Source: Cacajao melanocephalus
Lineage: Eukaryota > Chordata > Mammalia > Primates > Pitheciidae
Length of the DNA stretch: 64,000 nucleotides
NCBI GenBank assembly: GCA_963573385.1
Contig: CAUYLG010062990.1
Location: 21,935 to 85,934 of the forward strand
Direction: 5' to 3'
The translations under genes and the position numbers were made by a program. Within the stretch, counting starts at the first letter, position 1; each line of letters opens with the position of its first letter. Below are positions 38,812 through 53,050 of the stretch, piece by piece. A model generated the notes under the pieces. The model was not told where the DNA came from. It saw only the letters and a program-made list of their open reading frames with translations, and ran no database searches.

Positions 38812-41005
38812 CTTTTTTAAAATTGTAGTAAAAAACACACAACATGAAATCTATCCTATTAACACATGTTCAAGTGTGCAGTACAGTGCTGCTAACTATA
38901 TGTCTATTTCCATAGAGTGAATCTCTAGAAAGTTTTCATCTTGTATGACTGAAACTCTGTATATATTGAACAGAAATCTCCATTTCCTCCTCCCTCTATC
39001 CCCTGGAAACCACCATTCTACTTTCTGCTTCTATGAATTTGTCTACTCAGACACCTCATATAAGTAGAATCACGCAGTATTTATCCTTCTGTGAGTGAAT
39101 TATTTCACTTAACATAATGTTCTCAAGATTCTTCCACTTTGTAGCAAATGAAAGGATTTCCTTCCTTTTTAAAAAGATGAATAGAATAATACTCTTTTGT
39201 ATGTGTGGCATATTTAAAAAGATAAATTTATCTACCGACGAATACTTGGTTTTCTCTACTTCTTGACTTCTATAAATAATGTTTCATTGAACGTGGGAGC
39301 GCAAATATCTTTTTGGAATCCTGTTTCTAACTATTTTGGATAAATACACAGAAGTAGGATACAGAATCATGTGGTAGTCTATTTTTAATTCTTTTTAAGG
39401 AAACTTCATACTGATTTCTATAGCAGTGTACATTTTACATTTTATATTCCATAAGGAGACCCAATTTCTCCACATCTTGTCAAAAATGATTTTCTTTCCT
39501 TCCTCCCTTCCTTTCTTTTTTCCTTCCTACCTTCATCCCTCTCCTTTCTTCCTTTTCTGCATGCTTGCTTCTTTTTTTTTTTTTTAATGAACATCTAAAC
39601 AGGTGTGAGGTGATATCTCATTGTGATTTTGAATTGTATTTCTCTGGTGATTGGTGATGTTGAACATCTTTTCATATACTGTTGTTCATTTGTATGTGTT
39701 CATTAGAGAAATGTCTATTCAAGTCCTTAGCACATTTAAAAAATTGGGTTACTTGCTCTTTTGCCATTGAATTGTAGGAGTTTACTATATGTTTTGGTTA
39801 GCTCTTTATCAGATATATGAGATATATGCAATTATTTTCTCCCATTCTGTAGGTTGCATTTATACTCTGTGGACTGTTTATTTCTCTGTGCAAAAGATAT
39901 TCAGGTTAATATATTCCCATTTGTCTATTTTAGCTTTTGTTACCTGTGCCTTTGATTTCATATCCAGGATATCATTGTCAAGACCAATGTTATGAAGTTT
40001 TCACCCTATGTTTTCTTCTAGAAGTTTTACAGCTTCAGATTTTACTTTTAAATCTTCAAGCCATTTTGAATTGATTTTGTGTGTTATCTAAGATTAGGGT
40101 CCAGTTACATTCTTATGCATGTGGCTATCCAATTTTCCCAGCATCATTTGTAAAACAGACTCTCCTTTCCCTATGTGTATTCTCAGCACCCTTGTCAAAG
40201 ATCACTTGAATATATACTCATGGGTTTATCTGTGAGCTCTTGATTCTGTTTCATTGTTATATATGTCTGTATTTAAGCCAGAACCATGCTGTTTTGATTT
40301 TGATAGCTTTGTAATAAGTTTTGAAGTCAGGAAGTATGATGCCTCTAGTTTTGTTCCTCTTGTTTTGTCTCTTTGGGTTTTCTAATGATTTCACAGGAAC
40401 TTTCAATTTTTTTTTTCTATTTAGAATTATGTTTTCTGTACAAAAAATGTATTTCCTATTTGAATGCCAAATAGCTTTATGAAGAGATTTTTTCAGGGAT
40501 TGCTCTGAATCTGTAGATTGCTTTGAGTAGTACAGACATTTTAACAGTCTTATGTCATCTAACCATTAATATAAGATTTATTTTCATTTTTTTGTGTCTT
40601 TTAAAATTTCTTTCAGCAAAGTTTTCTTGTTTTTAGTGTAAATCTTTTAGTTAGTTAGTTAAGTTGATTCCTAAGTGTATCATTTTTTTGATGACACAGT
40701 AAATGGAATTTTCTTCATTTCCCTTATAGATGGATGATTGTTAGTATATAGAAATGCATCTAACTTTTGTAACTTTTGGCTGTTGATTATTTTAAGCTGA
40801 AACTGCCGAGCTTACTTATTAGTCTAACGTGTGTGTGTGGAATTGATAATAATTTTTATATATAAGATCATATTATCTGCAAACAGACATAATTCTTCTT
40901 CCTTTCCCTTTCAATTTGAATGCATTTTATTCCCTTTTCTTGCCGAATTGCTCTGGATAGGATTTCAGTGCTGTGCTGAATAGCGTTCTGAGACAGGCAA
41001 GATGG
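38812..41005 (-). mobile_element. L1 LINE, 3' end through ORF2, reverse orientation
   Basis: The plus strand runs from the complement of an L1M 3' region (38812-39130) through ORF2 C-terminal and RT sequence to about 41005. Anchors are 39600-39680, 39940-40110, 40250-40330, 40490-40560 and 40860-40990. A pyrimidine-rich tract (39490-39585) has expanded within it. Frames are interrupted. Confidence 0.85.
39490..39585. repeat. CTTT/CCTT pyrimidine-rich simple repeat
   Basis: Imperfect polypyrimidine tract inside the reverse L1. Confidence 0.9.
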
Positions 41006-41182
41006 AAATCCATTCTTCACTCAGCTCTTCACAAAGCTAGAACACTGAATACACATTCTATGCTTTCCTTTTCTTCTTAAGGCAAAAACTGCCAAGCTGT
41101 ATCAGCCTTTTTCTATTTTATTCTGGGTCCTCAGAAGCAGCATCAAGGTATCCATATCCAGATCTCTCTATCTCCCCCCCAC

Positions 41183-42195
<1,013 letters not shown>

Positions 42196-42197
42196 AA

Positions 42198-42695
42198 CAC
42201 TTGTGAAATCAGTGATCCAGCAATTCCATTCTCAGATATATATGCAAAATAAGTGTGTACATATGTGTAAAATGTTGACTGTAGGAACATCATTCACAAG
42301 TGTCTCAGAATTAAAATAAGCCATAAACAACAGAATGTATACATAAACTCTGAAATTGTCAGAAAATGTAATTATATGTACTGCTTCACACTGTAAAATG
42401 GATCTATCTCACAGACATAGTGTTGAATGAAAATAAGCCTGATACTGTATGAATCCATTAGTGTAAAATAGAAGTACAGGATAAGTGAGTTTTGGATAAT
42501 AGAAACTGAAACACTGGTTTCTTTGGAAAGATGATATTGACAAGAAGGGACACAAAGACAGCTCTGGTGCTGTGTTTTTTGATCTAGGTGGTAATTACAC
42601 TGATGTGTTCCCTTCATAAATATTCATCAATTGTGTACTTAGAATTTTTGCATTTTGTTGTATGTGCATAATACCTAAATAAAAATAAATCTTTA
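42198..42695 (+). mobile_element. L1M 3' end, sense orientation
   Basis: Order of blocks fits an L1M terminus: GATCCAGCAATTCCATTCTC (42213-42232), GATCTAGGTGGTAATTACAC (42581-42600) and an AAATAAAAATAAA tail (42675-42690). Confidence 0.75.
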
Positions 42696-42911
42696 AAAAT
42701 TTAAATTTATTTGCAATGGAGAAGCAACATCAATAGTTTGCTAGTGGTCAACATTGAAACCTTTTAAATATAGAATCACCATTAAACAATGATTAGAATT
42801 ATATTATAGAAGGCGTTATGGACTGAATGTTTGCATTCATCCCAAAATTCATATGTCAAAATCCTGTCTTCAGTGTGATGATATCAGGAGGTGGGACCTT
42901 TGGGAGGTCAT

Positions 42912-43900
42912 TATGACGGCAACAGGAGACAAACAAACGCCGAGGCAGATAAGGGCAGGTCGCCAGTGAAACCTGACCTTCAAGGTTAGGATGGTTTAAA
43001 GCCTGGCTATAGGTTTTGGGTAAAACCATCCACCACACTGAGAACAAGTCTTCCTATTTGGTGTGCTTTTCTCTGATTGATCCCCACCCTTCACCTATAT
43101 TGCAAATACCTACCCTTTCCTAATTGGTTTTCTACACAGTTGTGCCCACCTTTGAGTGGTGTATTTGCTTTAAACTTTTTTGCATACTAACAAACCAATC
43201 AGCATGCACTACCCATTCTGAGTCCATAAAAAGCACTAAACCAGCCACACTGGGAGAGAGAAACCACCCAACTTGGGGGTAGGGGATCACACCCCCTCTT
43301 TCTGCTGAGAGCTGTTCCCTAGCTCAATAAAAATCTTCTCCACCCATCCTCATCCTTCAAATTGTCAGTATATCCTCATTCTTTTTTCTTTTTCTTTCTT
43401 TTTTTTTTTTTTGAGATGGAATCTCTCTCTGTTGCCCAGCCTGGATTGCGACTCACTGCAACCTCCGCCTCCTGGATTCAAGCGATTTTCCTGCCTTGTC
43501 CTCCTGAGTAGCTGGGATTACAGGTGCATGCCACCATGCCTGGCTAATGTTTGTATTTTTAGTAGAGACGCTGCGGGGGCGGGGGGGGTGGTTCAACACA
43601 TTGGTCAGGCTAGTCTCGAACTCCTGACCTTGTGATCTGCCTGCCTCGGCCTCCCAAAGTGGTGGGATTACAGGCGTGAGCCACCTCGCCTGGCTATGTA
43701 TCCTCATTCCTTTTGTACCTGGGGCAAGAGTTCAGGAGCTGCGGAACGTGGGAACAAGCTACAACACAGGCGAGCCAAGTGGGTGGGGTGTCTCCAGTGG
43801 CCAACCCAGGGCTGAGTGAGGCCTAGGTGGCAGGCGCACACTGCTGGCTGTGGAGAGCCCTGGTTGACAAAGTGGCTGAGAAAATCCAGTGTCAGTTACA
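42912..43900 (+). mobile_element. Solo-type class I ERV LTR, split by an Alu
   Basis: LTR-like organisation: a CATAAAAAGC TATA-like site (43229-43238), an AATAAA signal (43326-43331) and a U5-like region resuming after the Alu with GGGGCAAGAGTTCAGGAGCT (43722-43741). The sequence style resembles LTR12/MER-type class I LTRs, but I do not name the family. It lies inside the MaLR LTR, so it is younger than it. No internal viral sequence is attached, so it is probably a solo LTR. Confidence 0.65.
43399..43694 (-). mobile_element. Alu SINE, Sc/Y-like, reverse orientation, with TSD
   Basis: Complement of a dimeric Alu with few changes and the GACCTTGTGATCTGCC variant typical of Sc/Y copies. A short deletion removes part of the right-monomer start (near 43445), and a G-rich expansion lies at 43574-43589. 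TATCCTCATTC at 43371-43381 and 43699-43709 is the TSD. It is the youngest layer of this nest. Confidence 0.95.
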
Positions 43901-44174
43901 TGACAAGGGTAAAGCACTCTTTAATTGAATTACTGCCTTTATAAGTGGAGACAGGTGAAAGCTAGCTTGATGCCTCTCTCCACTCTGCCATTTAGAGATG
44001 TAAGGAGAAGATGACCATCTGTAACCAAAACATGCATCTTTATCAATAACTCAAACATGCCTACATCCTGACTTCAGACTTTGGCCTCTGGAACTGTCAA
44101 GAAATGAATGTTTGTTGTTTGAGCCACTTAGTCTATGGTATTTTCTTTAAAGCAGGCTGAACTAAGACAGAATG

Positions 44175-44990
44175 CAGTTGCTTAATTTATGTTTTAATAA
44201 ATAAATTTAATAAATAAACAACATCTAAGAATATAATAAAAGTGAAAAAGCACCGTGGTGTGATATGAGGAGGTGTTAGTGCTAACTTATGCATCTGAAG
44301 TAACAAAGGATCAATCAATACAGTCTAAAAATGAATGATCAAGTAAAGGAAAACACATAAAAACACAAATATCTCAAGATACTTTTAGTTAAATTTCTTA
44401 AGCTTAAAGGAAATTTTTAAATTAATGTCCCCAATTGCGAAGAAAACCCTTTTTTGAAATGGAACAAATTCTCCTATTTCACTTGTCTTATTTCCACCTG
44501 CAAAATTCAATTATATTTAATAATAATTTTTACATCAAAAGTAGCAAACAGAGTATTGCCTTTCTTTAAAAAAAAGTCTACTGCTCTATCCGTATATAAT
44601 ATGGAGATGTCTTAGCTAATGTTCTTGTATTTATTGACATTTTTTCACTCTTTTAAAATATGTGCATACATGCACATATATGTATATTAACACACACACA
44701 TACACATATGTGTGTATATTTAAATAAGTAATGAATAGAATAATTTGCACAAAACCGTTTGGTAGGCTTTTATTAGAACAGTCTGTGTCTTTAATTTTAA
44801 GTTACTTTAGTTTTAGACAATAAGGTAGAACTTCCTATTAACGTATTTGTGAATTGGGAGAAAAAGCCACCTGTATAATACGTCATACTATAAAGAGATA
44901 ATTCTCATAATTACCCATATCCAAACTCATAAATACTGTTTTATAATTCAATATAATAATTTATACAGAATCTCTTCTCACCTAGGTTCT
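44175..44990. other. 0.8 kb AT-rich unassigned, with CA/TG repeat
   Basis: Non-coding. A mixed CA/TA/TG low-complexity tract occupies about 44661-44720. Confidence 0.5.
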
Positions 44991-44999
44991 TAATGCTGT

Positions 45000-45460
45000 G
45001 TCTGAAATCAAAGAATTTGCTTTATAAACTCTCACAAAGATATCAGAGTCTTCACCCGGTATGCTTTCTTCATGTTGTTTCTCTATTTATTGTCTGTTTG
45101 CTGAATTTCAAGCCTTTCTTCAAGACTCTTCTCAAACAAAAGTTCTTCTCTGAAGCTTTTCCTAACTCCATTAGATGAATTAATCATTTTCTTCTTTTTA
45201 CTCCCCAAAGGCTTTGTACTCACCTGGATTGTAATGAGATTTGTGGTGTCTAGCAAACAGCAGGCCCTTGATAATGGTAATTACTTTTTGTATTTTGTAT
45301 GAGGGTACTTGTTCCCTGTTACCTATACTACACATTGTTAAAAGGTCTTTCTCCCCTGCTCCTCTGTGACCGCTTAATGTCAGTCTTTTAATTTCCATTG
45401 CTTAACCCAGCACCTAGCCGGTTATTCAATAAATGTTTGCTCAAAAGAAAAGGAAATTAA
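45000..45460 (+). mobile_element. L2 LINE 3' end
   Basis: CAAGACTCTTCTCAAACAAA (45120-45139) and the CTTCTCTGAAGCTTTTCCTAA block correspond to the L2 3' region. The end CCAGCACCTAGCC...TTCAATAAATGTTTGCT (45408-45441) is the typical L2 terminus. Confidence 0.75.
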
Positions 45461-45752
45461 TGATGAATTTACAGAGTGATGAAAGAAGAAATTTATAGAA
45501 AATGGGTCACCTATATTAAATGACTCCATTCTTAAAAGAAATCTGATAGAGGAAAAAATGTTATGTTGAAGGGATTTTTATAAGGATGTGAGGAACAATT
45601 CATTACGGAGAATGCTTTCCCAAGTGAAAAGAAAAAAAAGAAGGTTACAATCTGTAAGAACATGGAGTAAAGCAATCTGACTGCTGTTGTTATTTCAACT
45701 CAATTTAATTCTGTAAAACTGAATTGATTGTCCATGTTGGTATTGTGATATT

Positions 45753-46460
45753 TGTTAGGGGAGGCAGAGATCCAGACATGAGCGGGAGAGGGGAGTCCCT
45801 GAGAAATGGGAGGTCTGGAGAATCTCACAGCCCATCAACCAGCAGGAAACAGATATGCTCAATGTGAGCAGAGGGGAGCGGAGGAAAATACCTTTGCAGG
45901 AAAGAATGCCTATTAAGGTGCCCAGTAATTGCTCATTCTGGAGTTAAGTTGTCAAAATGCAGCTATTTGCTGATAAGGAGGGCAAAGAAGAAATGCCTAA
46001 GTTAAAGGCAGGCCTAATTAGTAAAATTTAACCACTGTACCTTCTTCCTGGGGTGGTGGTAATGAGTAACACTGCCCTAGAAAGGATTTGAGTCCAGCAC
46101 TGGTCTGTACTAGTAAGGGCCAGTCCCACAAGCCTGGGGCGGGAGCTGGGCGGGAACAAGGCAGAGACCTAAGACAGGAGTGGGTAAACAAGACAAAGGA
46201 AAAAGGTGGAAGCTTAAGACAGAGGCAAGAATTTTAAAAAGTCTAACATAATAAAAACCCAACGCAGAACCCTCAAGTTGCAGGCTCACTCCAACAGCAT
46301 CTCACTCTGCTTCATCTTTGCAGAGTGTACTGTCCCTTTAATGTACTATCTCTGCTCGCTATTTTCTTTTAGTAAATTTTCTTTTTCGCTACATCAGTCC
46401 CTTGGGAGAATGCTTTCTCCAGGTAAGACAAAGAACTGAGGAATCCCGCTCTTCCCAATA
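45753..46460 (+). mobile_element. Second class I-type ERV LTR, probably solo
   Basis: Begins TGTTAGGGGAGGCAGAGATC at 45753. The 3' part has TCTGCTTCATCTTTGCAGAG (46308-46327), a TAGTAAATTTTC region and an end reading ACAAAGAACTGAGGAATCCC (46428-46447). Length of about 700 bp and organisation fit a gamma-type LTR, with GC content above its flanks. I could not fix a TSD or family name. Confidence 0.6.
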
Positions 46461-47750
46461 ATAATATCTTCAAAGCTGAATAATACCTATGTTTTGAAAA
46501 TTCTTCTAGTTAGGAAGATAAGACACATAAATAAAGGAAGCAAAATTCAAAAAAATAATAAGAGAGTACATTATTTGTGTCGTTCTGCTTATTGGAATAC
46601 AGAAGTTGATCAAGGGATGCAAATAAAATTAGGCATAGACATTCCTCTTGACAGTATTTTCCTGTATCTTTTGCCATTCCTTAAGAAAAGTTGGATTAAA
46701 GAGATTACATTAATGCATATTTTATACAAACACTTATTGCGCATATTTCTACATGTATGCATGTCTATGTATGTATATCTGTACTTACCTATATACCCAT
46801 TTATAACTATCTAGCTGTTTAAGGTAAATATATGATAAACTTTGTGAATAAAGATACACGTTTTTTCAAGATAATATTTTTAGCAAATTACATACCTTTT
46901 ATTTATTGTATACAATGTTAGTTGTTGTGTACCATTAATCCATTAAATATTGTCGATTTGTTATTCCCAACTAAACATTGTGTTGCTTCTACAAAATAAG
47001 GTAATCCTTTCAGTTATTGCTATCTTAATCACAGATCCCAAATTAAATTCAAATGACATTCTGCTGTTAGGATCTAGGTGTCCAGAGAGGACAGATTAGT
47101 TATTAATAAATACCGTCTTTTCCTCTCTGACAGGGCCATGTGTTATTCAAATGACAGAGATATAGAGCTCAACTTAGGAAGCCAGGCTCACAAGAAGTAT
47201 TAAATTGAGTTTGTTTCTTAAAAGTTTAAATCCTAGGGAAACATCTTTCCCTAATTTCCTTCTGCTGCAAATGAAAATGACTTATATCCATTTATTTGAA
47301 TACGCAACATCTGCTCAGGTAAGAAATAAGTATTATTCCCTCTGCCCCAGATAGTTCCAACAAGAATGAGATGGAGTCTCACACAGGAATTTATCAGAAT
47401 GTGCAGGCTCTGCAACTATCTGATCAGAGCAGCTGAAACACTCCTTCCAATGCTACTGCTTTCAGATTCTTTGCTGTGCTTAGAAGTCTTCCCAAAGCAT
47501 CATGTAAATTAATCTACCCAAAAGCTATTCAGTCGACTCTCCCCTCTCGTGTCTTTAGTTACTTAACTCTCCAGATATTTTATTCATGAACAGGAAGTGG
47601 ATACGTTTCCTGCTGGATCTTAAATGATAGATCAAGTCATTGGAGATAAAATAACCATGTATTTTAACCTACCCAGAAAAGTTTGAGTGTATGTCTGTCA
47701 ATTCTGTTGTAATTATTAATAATATCCTTTTTATGCTCCAAAGTATCTCC
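46460..47750. other. 1.3 kb without recognised genes
   Basis: AT-rich. A 106-codon ORF (46494-46814) ends in a repetitive TATG-rich tract and shows no known domain. Confidence 0.4.
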
Positions 47751-47751
47751 A

Positions 47752-47827
47752 TTTTTTTCCTTTGAGACAGGGTCCTCTTTGTCACCCAGGCTGCAGTACA
47801 GTGCCCTGATATCAGCTCACTGCAGCC
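47752..47827 (-). mobile_element. Alu fragment, reverse orientation
   Basis: About 75 bases of Alu complement (TTTGAGACAGGGTC ... CAGCTCACTGCAGCC) that stop abruptly. Old, truncated copy or free monomer remnant. Confidence 0.8.
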
Positions 47828-47834
47828 AGAGACA

Positions 47835-48774
<940 letters not shown>

Positions 48775-48775
<1 letters not shown>

Positions 48776-49765
48776 ATTTGTTTCTAATTATTAATCACAA
48801 TGAATTAACAAGGGAAGATATACAAATGATAGTTATCCATGCATATCCTGGGGGCTTTTTCTGTTTCAGTGGCTTTGGTTAAAAAAAAATCAACAAAATA
48901 AACCAAATATATAAACTAAGCAAAGTTTTTTATTTTTTAGCTGCTCTCTTTGACAATGGTAGTTGTTAATTTATGTTTATTGTTAATCAATTCACAAAGT
49001 CTATCTGTTAAATTATTTTGAATGCTAAATATGGATGAATAAGCTACCTTCATAATGTGTGGAACAAATGGATTTTTCCCTTTAATACCCACTCTGTAAT
49101 CAAAGAATGAAAAATGGACCATTACTCACATGAATTGCTAATAATGCAAATATCCTTGAAGTTAATCCTCAAGGAGAATATGAGCAGTTTGAAAATGAGT
49201 AAAGAACATCCATAGGGAACTCAAAAAGTAATTGTTAAGTCCAAAAAAAATCATATAAAATTTTGAACATCTTTACTTATTATTACAGAAAAGTAAATTA
49301 TTAGAACTTCATGTAGGTATCATTTTGTTGTCTATTAATTTGTAACATTAAAAATCAAAGGTGATAATATACTGTCAAGTATGTGGCAAAACTGATGCAG
49401 GTTGGTGGCAGGAAAATTTGGTACCTCTTTTGAAAATATTGTGGCAATGTACTTTAAAAAACATGAAAATTTTAATAGTTTTTTTCTCATTAAGTCTACC
49501 TTTGAAATGTATTTTAAAATGCAACATAAAATGAAGCTTAAAATATGAATAAATATTCACTTTGGGGTGTTATAAATTCTACGGTATTGAAATATCTCTG
49601 TGTTAGGCTATTAATCGTGAAAAATCAATTTCATAGAATTGTAACAAACCCATTGCACTGTTAATTAGGACTATATTAATTTAGTTACAGGGGTAAGGAG
49701 AGCTAGAAATATAGAACTAATAATCTAGGTTTGTGTTTTATATGGTCATACCTTACAAAACATAT
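48775..49765. other. 1 kb AT-rich unassigned
   Basis: No gene or repeat recognised. Confidence 0.4.
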
Positions 49766-49768
49766 ATA

Positions 49769-49985
49769 TCAGTTTTCTATACTACTGTAACAAATTACAA
49801 GAAACTTTTTTTCATATGACACAAATTTTTTTTCATATGGCATCACATATGTATTTTTTCATATGGTATCACTGCCTTCCTCTTTGGCATGTAAAGTCCC
49901 CTTTTGATTACAATGGGGGTATTTGGATAATCCAGGGTAATCTCCTTAAATCAGCTGATAAGCAATTTTAATTCCATCTGGGTAA
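49769..49985 (-). mobile_element. MLT1-type LTR, reverse, internally deleted
   Basis: Left end CAGTTTTCTATACTACTGTAACAAATTACAAG matches the complement of the LTR 3' end. The right part has GATTACAATGGGGG...GGATAATCCAGGGTAATCTCC (49905-49944), normally several hundred bases away. The middle is missing and a small TTTCATATG(G/A) duplication fills the junction. Confidence 0.6.
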
Positions 49986-50392
49986 AAATTAGCAAACTAG
50001 AAAATAAGGTAACTCCCAAATATGACATGCTGTGAGAAAAACATATTTGTGCTGACATGGAATATAAATTAATGGAGAGCAGGGGTAGAAGGGATAGAGT
50101 CCAGGACGTAGTCCTATCAAAAAAAAAATGTTTTTGACATAGCAATAGTTGAGGTTAAAACTGAAGGAACAGAAGCCTGCCAGAAGAAAGAAAATGGAAA
50201 TGTCATGCGGGTAGAAGAAACAAGGGAATAGAATGTGCAATGATGCAATGATTTGATGTAAGAAAGTGCAAACTGGCCCAAGAGTCAGTTAGGGTGTGGT
50301 TTGGCAGAAATGCATGAAGTCTTACCCCCAACTGATCCCTAAAGTCTGTGGCTCAATTACCAGTTCAAGAGAATAGTTATAACCTTTGCAAT

Positions 50393-50788
50393 GACTAGTT
50401 TTATTAATCAGCTTGACTGGCTGAGGTGCACAGATTAAACATTCTTTCTATGTGTATCTATGGGAGTGTTTCTGGATGAGATTAGCATTTGAATCTGTGA
50501 TCTCAGTAAAGTAGTTTTCCCTCCCCAATTCATCCAGGGCCTGAATACAAAAAGGCAGCTGAAGCAGGAATTGATCCCTTTTTACCTCCTGTCTAGTTAA
50601 GCTGGGACAATTCATTTTATCTTCTTCCGCCCTTGTACTCATTCTGAATTACATCACTCTAGCTTTGTCTCCAGCCTGCAGACAGTAGATGGTGAAATTT
50701 CTCAGGCTCCACAATCTTGTGAGCCAATGCCTCATAATAAATAAATCTACTGGTTCTGTTTCTTTGGAGAACCTTGACTAATACAACC
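50393..50788 (+). mobile_element. Old LTR-like interspersed repeat (family unnamed)
   Basis: A known mammalian repeat type recognised by GAGATTAGCATTTGAATC (50477-50494), the GTGAGCCAATGCCTCATAATAAATAAATC region (50719-50747) and the end TTTGGAGAACCTTGACTAATACAA (50763-50786). It carries AATAAA and is in sense orientation. I am unsure of the family name. Confidence 0.55.
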
Positions 50789-50999
50789 TTCTTATGATAT
50801 TTCACAAGCTTAACTGCCAATGATTCTAGTTATGTAGGATTTTATTATATCGGTTTTTACTTATCATCTTGTAAAATATTTTTCATGCCATGGTGATTGG
50901 CCCATCAGTAGGTCATAAAATCAATGTAATTTGATACCATACATTTAGTAAAATAGAATATATTATGCAATATTATAAACATAATAATTGTTTAAAAAA

Positions 51000-53050
51000 T
51001 TTCTGTTGGCTGGATATGTGTAAATATATGTACGTATGTTCTTACCAGATCACGATGTTGTAGGAGCCAATAACTCTCTCCTTGGGTCTCTGAAAGTTTG
51101 CCAAAAAGTCAGCTTATAAAAGAAAGATACATTGGATAAAAAAACATACAAATGTATTTAATGTGGGTACACAGGAGGCTTCAGAATGAAGATGCAAAGA
51201 TACAGAGTAAATTGCCCATGTTTATGCCTAGCTTCAATAAAGTATGAACTGCTATGTAGAAATGACAGCCTGGCCAGCAAGGCCTGTCTGTCTAAATTCT
51301 TCTCAACATCTCTGCATGCGTTCCTTCCTTAGTTGTGGGGAAGGACTCTCTATAGAATGGAGGCCTTATGACCCACAGTCAAACAAGGTGGGTCTGATAA
51401 TTTCTTTACGACCAGTTTTTATGAAGAAAGGTAGAGGGAAAATTGAAGTAATATTCTTTTGGTTTTATGACTGGGGGGAAATGTGCATTCTGGTTTCTAT
51501 GACCTGGCTTGAGGAAGAGAGACTCTAGTTTCTATGTCTAGCCTCAGGAAAGAATCAAACTCAGAGACAGGAGAATACAAGATCAGAGAAAATCTTCTGC
51601 TTCTGAGCCAGCTTCTGAAGGCTTCATTTTGGGATATTACAATCTGAGCCCCCAAATGCCCTGGTATAAAACTTCTCCAAAAAGTTTTACAGTCCAGGAA
51701 ATGGGTTGATGGATTGTCATAAGCCAATGAACCAGTCTCTCAGTCTTAAGAATAGGCCAGTCTAGTTAAACAGTTACTAGTTGTGTCTCATTTCAGGCAG
51801 CGGTGTTGCAGATGGGCTTCCACCAAAGTCAGGCCTCTATGTGATTTGAACAATCAGATATATAAGGAAGAATTTCTCTGGAAACAAAATAAAAATAAAG
51901 TTTAGTGGGTAGAACAAGCTGTAAACTCAGTTGTTTTTTTTTTTTTTTGGTCTAGAAGACAGCCCAGATTTTTAGGTGTTGGGCTTGAAGAACCTTCAGA
52001 TAAAGTGACAGCAGATAGTGGCAATCTGACAGATTTGTCCTGGTCTGCAGTTTTTATCAGGTCTTTTTGTGAACTTTCTGAGTATTCTAGACATCAACAG
52101 CCATGAAAGATGTTCATATATTAAGTTGCTATAGTGATTTTTTTCCAAAATTTATATCAAGTTGTCTAGATTCAGCTTGTCGAGCTGCAGAAAAGTAATT
52201 TTAAGTGATTTTAATTCAGAAAAATGGGGAGAAAATGGAAATATTAGCTTGGAGACTTGTAGTCAGAGAAGAAATCAGAATTTAATCCAAATTGCAGGCA
52301 AATAATAAAAGCTCAGAACCAATGGACAAGGCTAGAATCTAATAAAAGATGTACTATCGTTTTATTTTGAGACGTAATTTTTCTCTTTCCAGTTTCTCGT
52401 TTCTATCAAAGACAAATCATATTAGGACCAATTAATTTGTGAAATATATTTTAGTCTTATAATCCTAGGCCTGATTATTTGCATAAAGTGCAGCAAGAAT
52501 AGTGACTGGCCATATAAGCTTTTAAAATTGGCTTTGCTGGAACTTTTCATAAGAAATTTCAGATTTGATTTCAAAAGCCTCCTGCAGCTGGGAAGCCAAG
52601 CCAAGGATTTGCCATCAGTCTGTCTATAAATACCTACATGAATTGGTTGGATTCCTCTTTTCTCAAGGTCCCAAAGAAACTTGAAAGTTGAGATTCCTAG
52701 CTCCTGTCAGCAAGTGACATTCTTTACTTACCACAGGTCAGGAACCTTGTAAAGGAACCATGTATACAGGGTGTCAGGCCAGTCTTTCCAAGTGGCTTTT
52801 TATTTGTTCTGTAAAGTCAACTTCAATTCTGCAAAGCAATCTGAGCATATATGAAAACGTGTCATTCCACTTAAATCCCTGCTAAAATAACCAGTGTCCC
52901 CAATTGTGTCTGGTTATAAAAGAAAACAAATTTTCATTAAACATTTGCAAATAACTGTATCTCCATAAATTATAAATAAAAATAGTTTACAAATATTGGA
53001 TAAATCAGGGATGTTGTTTTCTGTGCTTGAACAATGTAAAATATTTTTAT
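51000..53050. other. 2 kb probably repeat-derived, unassigned
   Basis: Several stretches (51040-51230, 51540-51860, 52440-52920) read like old interspersed-repeat sequence, perhaps retroviral or LTR-related, but I cannot name the family or orientation. A T tract lies at 51935-51947. No gene seen. Confidence 0.3.

Larger units (their letters stand above)
42817..44172 (+). mobile_element. MaLR LTR (MLT1A-like), split by a retroviral LTR
   Basis: The 5' piece 42817-42910 starts GTTATGGACTGAATGT and reaches GGGAGGTCATTA. The 3' piece, about 43900-44172, resumes with collinear MLT1 sequence and ends at GAACTAAGACAG. The gap is filled by the LTR described next. ATGAC at both junctions may be its TSD. 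Confidence 0.8.

Noticed and set aside
42912..46460. The two class I-type LTRs as the two ends of one provirus
   Set aside because: They differ clearly in sequence, and no retroviral internal sequence lies between them, only MaLR LTR, L2 and unassigned DNA.
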